A stretch of 64,000 nt of DNA from positions 347,501-411,500 of the forward strand of contig NZ_CP069127.1 of NCBI RefSeq assembly GCF_016811915.1, read 5' to 3'. Origin of the DNA: Brevibacillus choshinensis (lineage in GTDB: Bacteria; Bacillota; Bacilli; Brevibacillales; Brevibacillaceae). The notes under the pieces were generated by a model. It saw nothing but the letters and a program-made list of their open reading frames with translations, did not search any database and was not told the DNA's origin. A program made the translations under genes and the position numbers. Positions 62,634 to 64,000 of this stretch are shown here, piece by piece; within the stretch, counting starts at the first letter, position 1; the number at the start of each line of letters is the position of its first letter.

Positions 62634-63936
62634 GCAGACGAGGAAACGATTGACCCTCATGTACAGCGGGATGCTGGCATTGATATTGCTGGTGGTGTTT
62701 GTCGGTTTCTATTGGACGCTCTCCGCCATTATGTTTCGCAACGAGCAGTCACAGCTGGAAGCAATAGGGGAAAAAGCCATTCATGAATGGAAGGAATCGC
62801 GGGAGAGAAAGCTCCTTCCCCAGGGCTCGGAGGAGGCCGGGAATCTCGGCGAGAGGAGGATGGACTTCGACTTTTTGCAGCCCAACCAGCTATTCATGCT
62901 TCTGACAAAAGAGGAGCAGCTTTTCAAACTGAATGCTGAGCATGACGGTGAGCTAGCTTCGGCTATTCAAACAGCGATTTTGGAGCATGAGCCAGGCGCA
63001 GGGAGGATGTCGCACATCTCCGTAACAGCTGCGGGAGAAAACAAAATCTTTGCCGTCTACCGTCCCTTCTTCGCGGAAGATGACGTCCGGCTCTATCTTG
63101 CAGAAGACGTTTCCCGCATGGAGCAGCTTCTGCACCAAATGAGATGGGCGTTGATTGTGACCGGAATTCTTTTGCTGGGGGTAGCGGCGCTGGTCGGATA
63201 CTGGTTTTCAGGACGAGCGATGATCCCGATCAACCAGTCCTATAAAAGGCAAAAAGACTTCACAACGGATGCTTCGCACGAATTTCGCACGCCGCTGAGT
63301 GTCATATTGTCATCCGCCGAAATTTTGCAAGAAAAAAAGGAGGCGCTGCCTCCTTTTCACCAAACGGTGCTGCAAAGCATGGTGGACGAGATTCACCGAA
63401 TGCGCAGGCTCGCGGATGACCTTCTGACGTTGGCCAGAAGTGATGTCGAGACCAATCAAAAGCGCTCATTTCAGCGAGTGGAATTGCACGATCTGATTCG
63501 CGAGGTCGCAGAACGGATGCAAATCAAGGCATCTGCTAAAAAAGTAAGCGTCGTTAACCGTGTCGCTCTCGAAGGGGCATATCTGTTGGGGGACGGCGAC
63601 TCCATCCGTCAGTTGTTCTACATTTTGCTCGATAACGCCGTAAAGTACAGCGAAGAAGGGAACGAGGTAGTCGTAGACGCGGTTCTGGAAGGGCCAAACC
63701 GGGTGGCATGCTCGGTTCGCGACTACGGAAACGGAATCCCTGAAGAAGATTTGCCGTATGTATTCGAGCGTTTCTATCGCGCGGACAAGGCACGTTCGCG
63801 GGATGTGGAAGGAACGGGCCTCGGGCTGGCAATTGCGGCCCAAATCGTGAAAATGCACAAAGGCCAAATCAGCGTTAGCAGCACCAAGGAACGAGGCACT
63901 GTATTCACCGTTGCCTTTCCGATCATATTGAGTTAG
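62626..63936 (+). CDS. Sensor histidine kinase of the ApbE cassette
   Basis: A 436-residue kinase. It has TM1 (MYSGMLALILLVVFVGFYW), an extracytoplasmic domain of about 140 residues, and TM2 (WALIVTGILLLGVAALVGYW). The histidine box is TDASHEFRTPLSVIL. The HATPase domain has LLDNAVKYSEEG, VRDYGNGI, FERFYRADKA and GTGLGLAIA. The start is GTG at 62626 after GGAGG. The sensing domain is unrecognised; redox or metal signals are possible from context. Confidence 0.93.
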   Translation: MFEQTRKRLTLMYSGMLALILLVVFVGFYWTLSAIMFRNEQSQLEAIGEKAIHEWKESRERKLLPQGSEEAGNLGERRMDFDFLQPNQLFMLLTKEEQLFKLNAEHDGELASAIQTAILEHEPGAGRMSHISVTAAGENKIFAVYRPFFAEDDVRLYLAEDVSRMEQLLHQMRWALIVTGILLLGVAALVGYWFSGRAMIPINQSYKRQKDFTTDASHEFRTPLSVILSSAEILQEKKEALPPFHQTVLQSMVDEIHRMRRLADDLLTLARSDVETNQKRSFQRVELHDLIREVAERMQIKASAKKVSVVNRVALEGAYLLGDGDSIRQLFYILLDNAVKYSEEGNEVVVDAVLEGPNRVACSVRDYGNGIPEEDLPYVFERFYRADKARSRDVEGTGLGLAIAAQIVKMHKGQISVSSTKERGTVFTVAFPIILS

Positions 63937-63954
63937 CCAAGAGGTGATTTTTTC

Positions 63955-64000
63955 ATGACAAGCCAAGCGAAACCGCATTGGATACAAAACAAGACAGAAC
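63955..64000 (+). CDS. Start of a further gene (partial)
   Basis: An ORF opens with ATG at 63955, MTSQAKPHWIQNKTE, and runs off the window end. AAGAGGTGAT lies upstream. It is 18 nt after the kinase gene, so it belongs to the same transcript. Too little is visible to name it; it could encode the missing FMN-bearing partner of the cassette. Confidence 0.55.
   Translation, partial: MTSQAKPHWIQNKTE

Noticed and set aside
1..64000. CRISPR arrays, insertion sequences, prophage genes or tRNA genes
   Set aside because: No repeat-spacer pattern, transposase, integrase, phage structural gene or tRNA cloverleaf sequence was seen on either strand.

Overview
The window reads as chromosomal DNA of an endospore-forming Bacillales bacterium, most likely Brevibacillus or a close Paenibacillaceae relative. 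Support comes from sporulation-family genes (Spo0M-like, YtaF-like, YunB-like), Bacillus-type pairs (GlnK/GlnL-like, MhqR/AzoR-like, NreB/NreC-like), strong AGGAGG ribosome sites with frequent GTG and TTG starts, and moderate GC. The genus is inferred from gene content and style; no database search was run. I see no insertion sequences, prophage, CRISPR array or tRNA genes, so this looks like ordinary chromosome rich in regulation.

Layout. 1-270: 3' end of a 23S rRNA gene followed directly by a terminator, with no 5S gene. 0.4-7 kb: an RND efflux operon with its own two-component system. 7-10.5 kb: a HesB-like gene, a TrmB-like regulator with AzlC/AzlD-type amino-acid export, and an unrecognised gene. 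10.5-16.6 kb (minus strand): an N-acylamino acid racemase/OSBS-like enzyme, an M20 amidohydrolase and a YfcC-like transporter behind a near-consensus sigma-54 promoter, with the sigma-54 activator gene upstream. 16.7-21.5 kb: a LytTR regulator, a CoA transferase/hydrolase and a bd-type quinol oxidase. 21.6-27 kb: a glutamine-type ABC importer with a GlnK/GlnL-type two-component system. 27-29.7 kb: a quinone/electrophile stress locus (pirin, DoxX, azoreductase, MhqR-like repressor) with three similar operator palindromes. 30-36.4 kb: an SDR, pseudouridine catabolism (psuK-psuG), and copper export (copA-copZ) under two CsoR-type boxes.

36.4-45.3 kb is the most unusual part. A kdp potassium-uptake operon lies behind a c-di-AMP (ydaO-type) riboswitch. 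It has a second long structured leader ending in a U-run, a 35-codon membrane ORF coupled to kdpF, and a KdpD-like protein made of two tandem KdpD sensor/USP modules with no histidine kinase and no kdpE. An unrecognised gene follows.

45.3-64 kb: an arginase-family protein with a changed metal ligand, a Spo0M-like protein, two adjacent spermidine-synthase-like genes (one a tandem fusion whose first half has lost its SAM motif), ytaF, a calcium P-type ATPase, yunB, a secreted copper-amine-oxidase-N-type protein behind an ECF-like promoter, an MFS exporter, a GNAT, an NreB/NreC-type oxygen-sensing pair, and an ApbE/ferric-reductase-like cassette with its own two-component system that runs off the end of the window.
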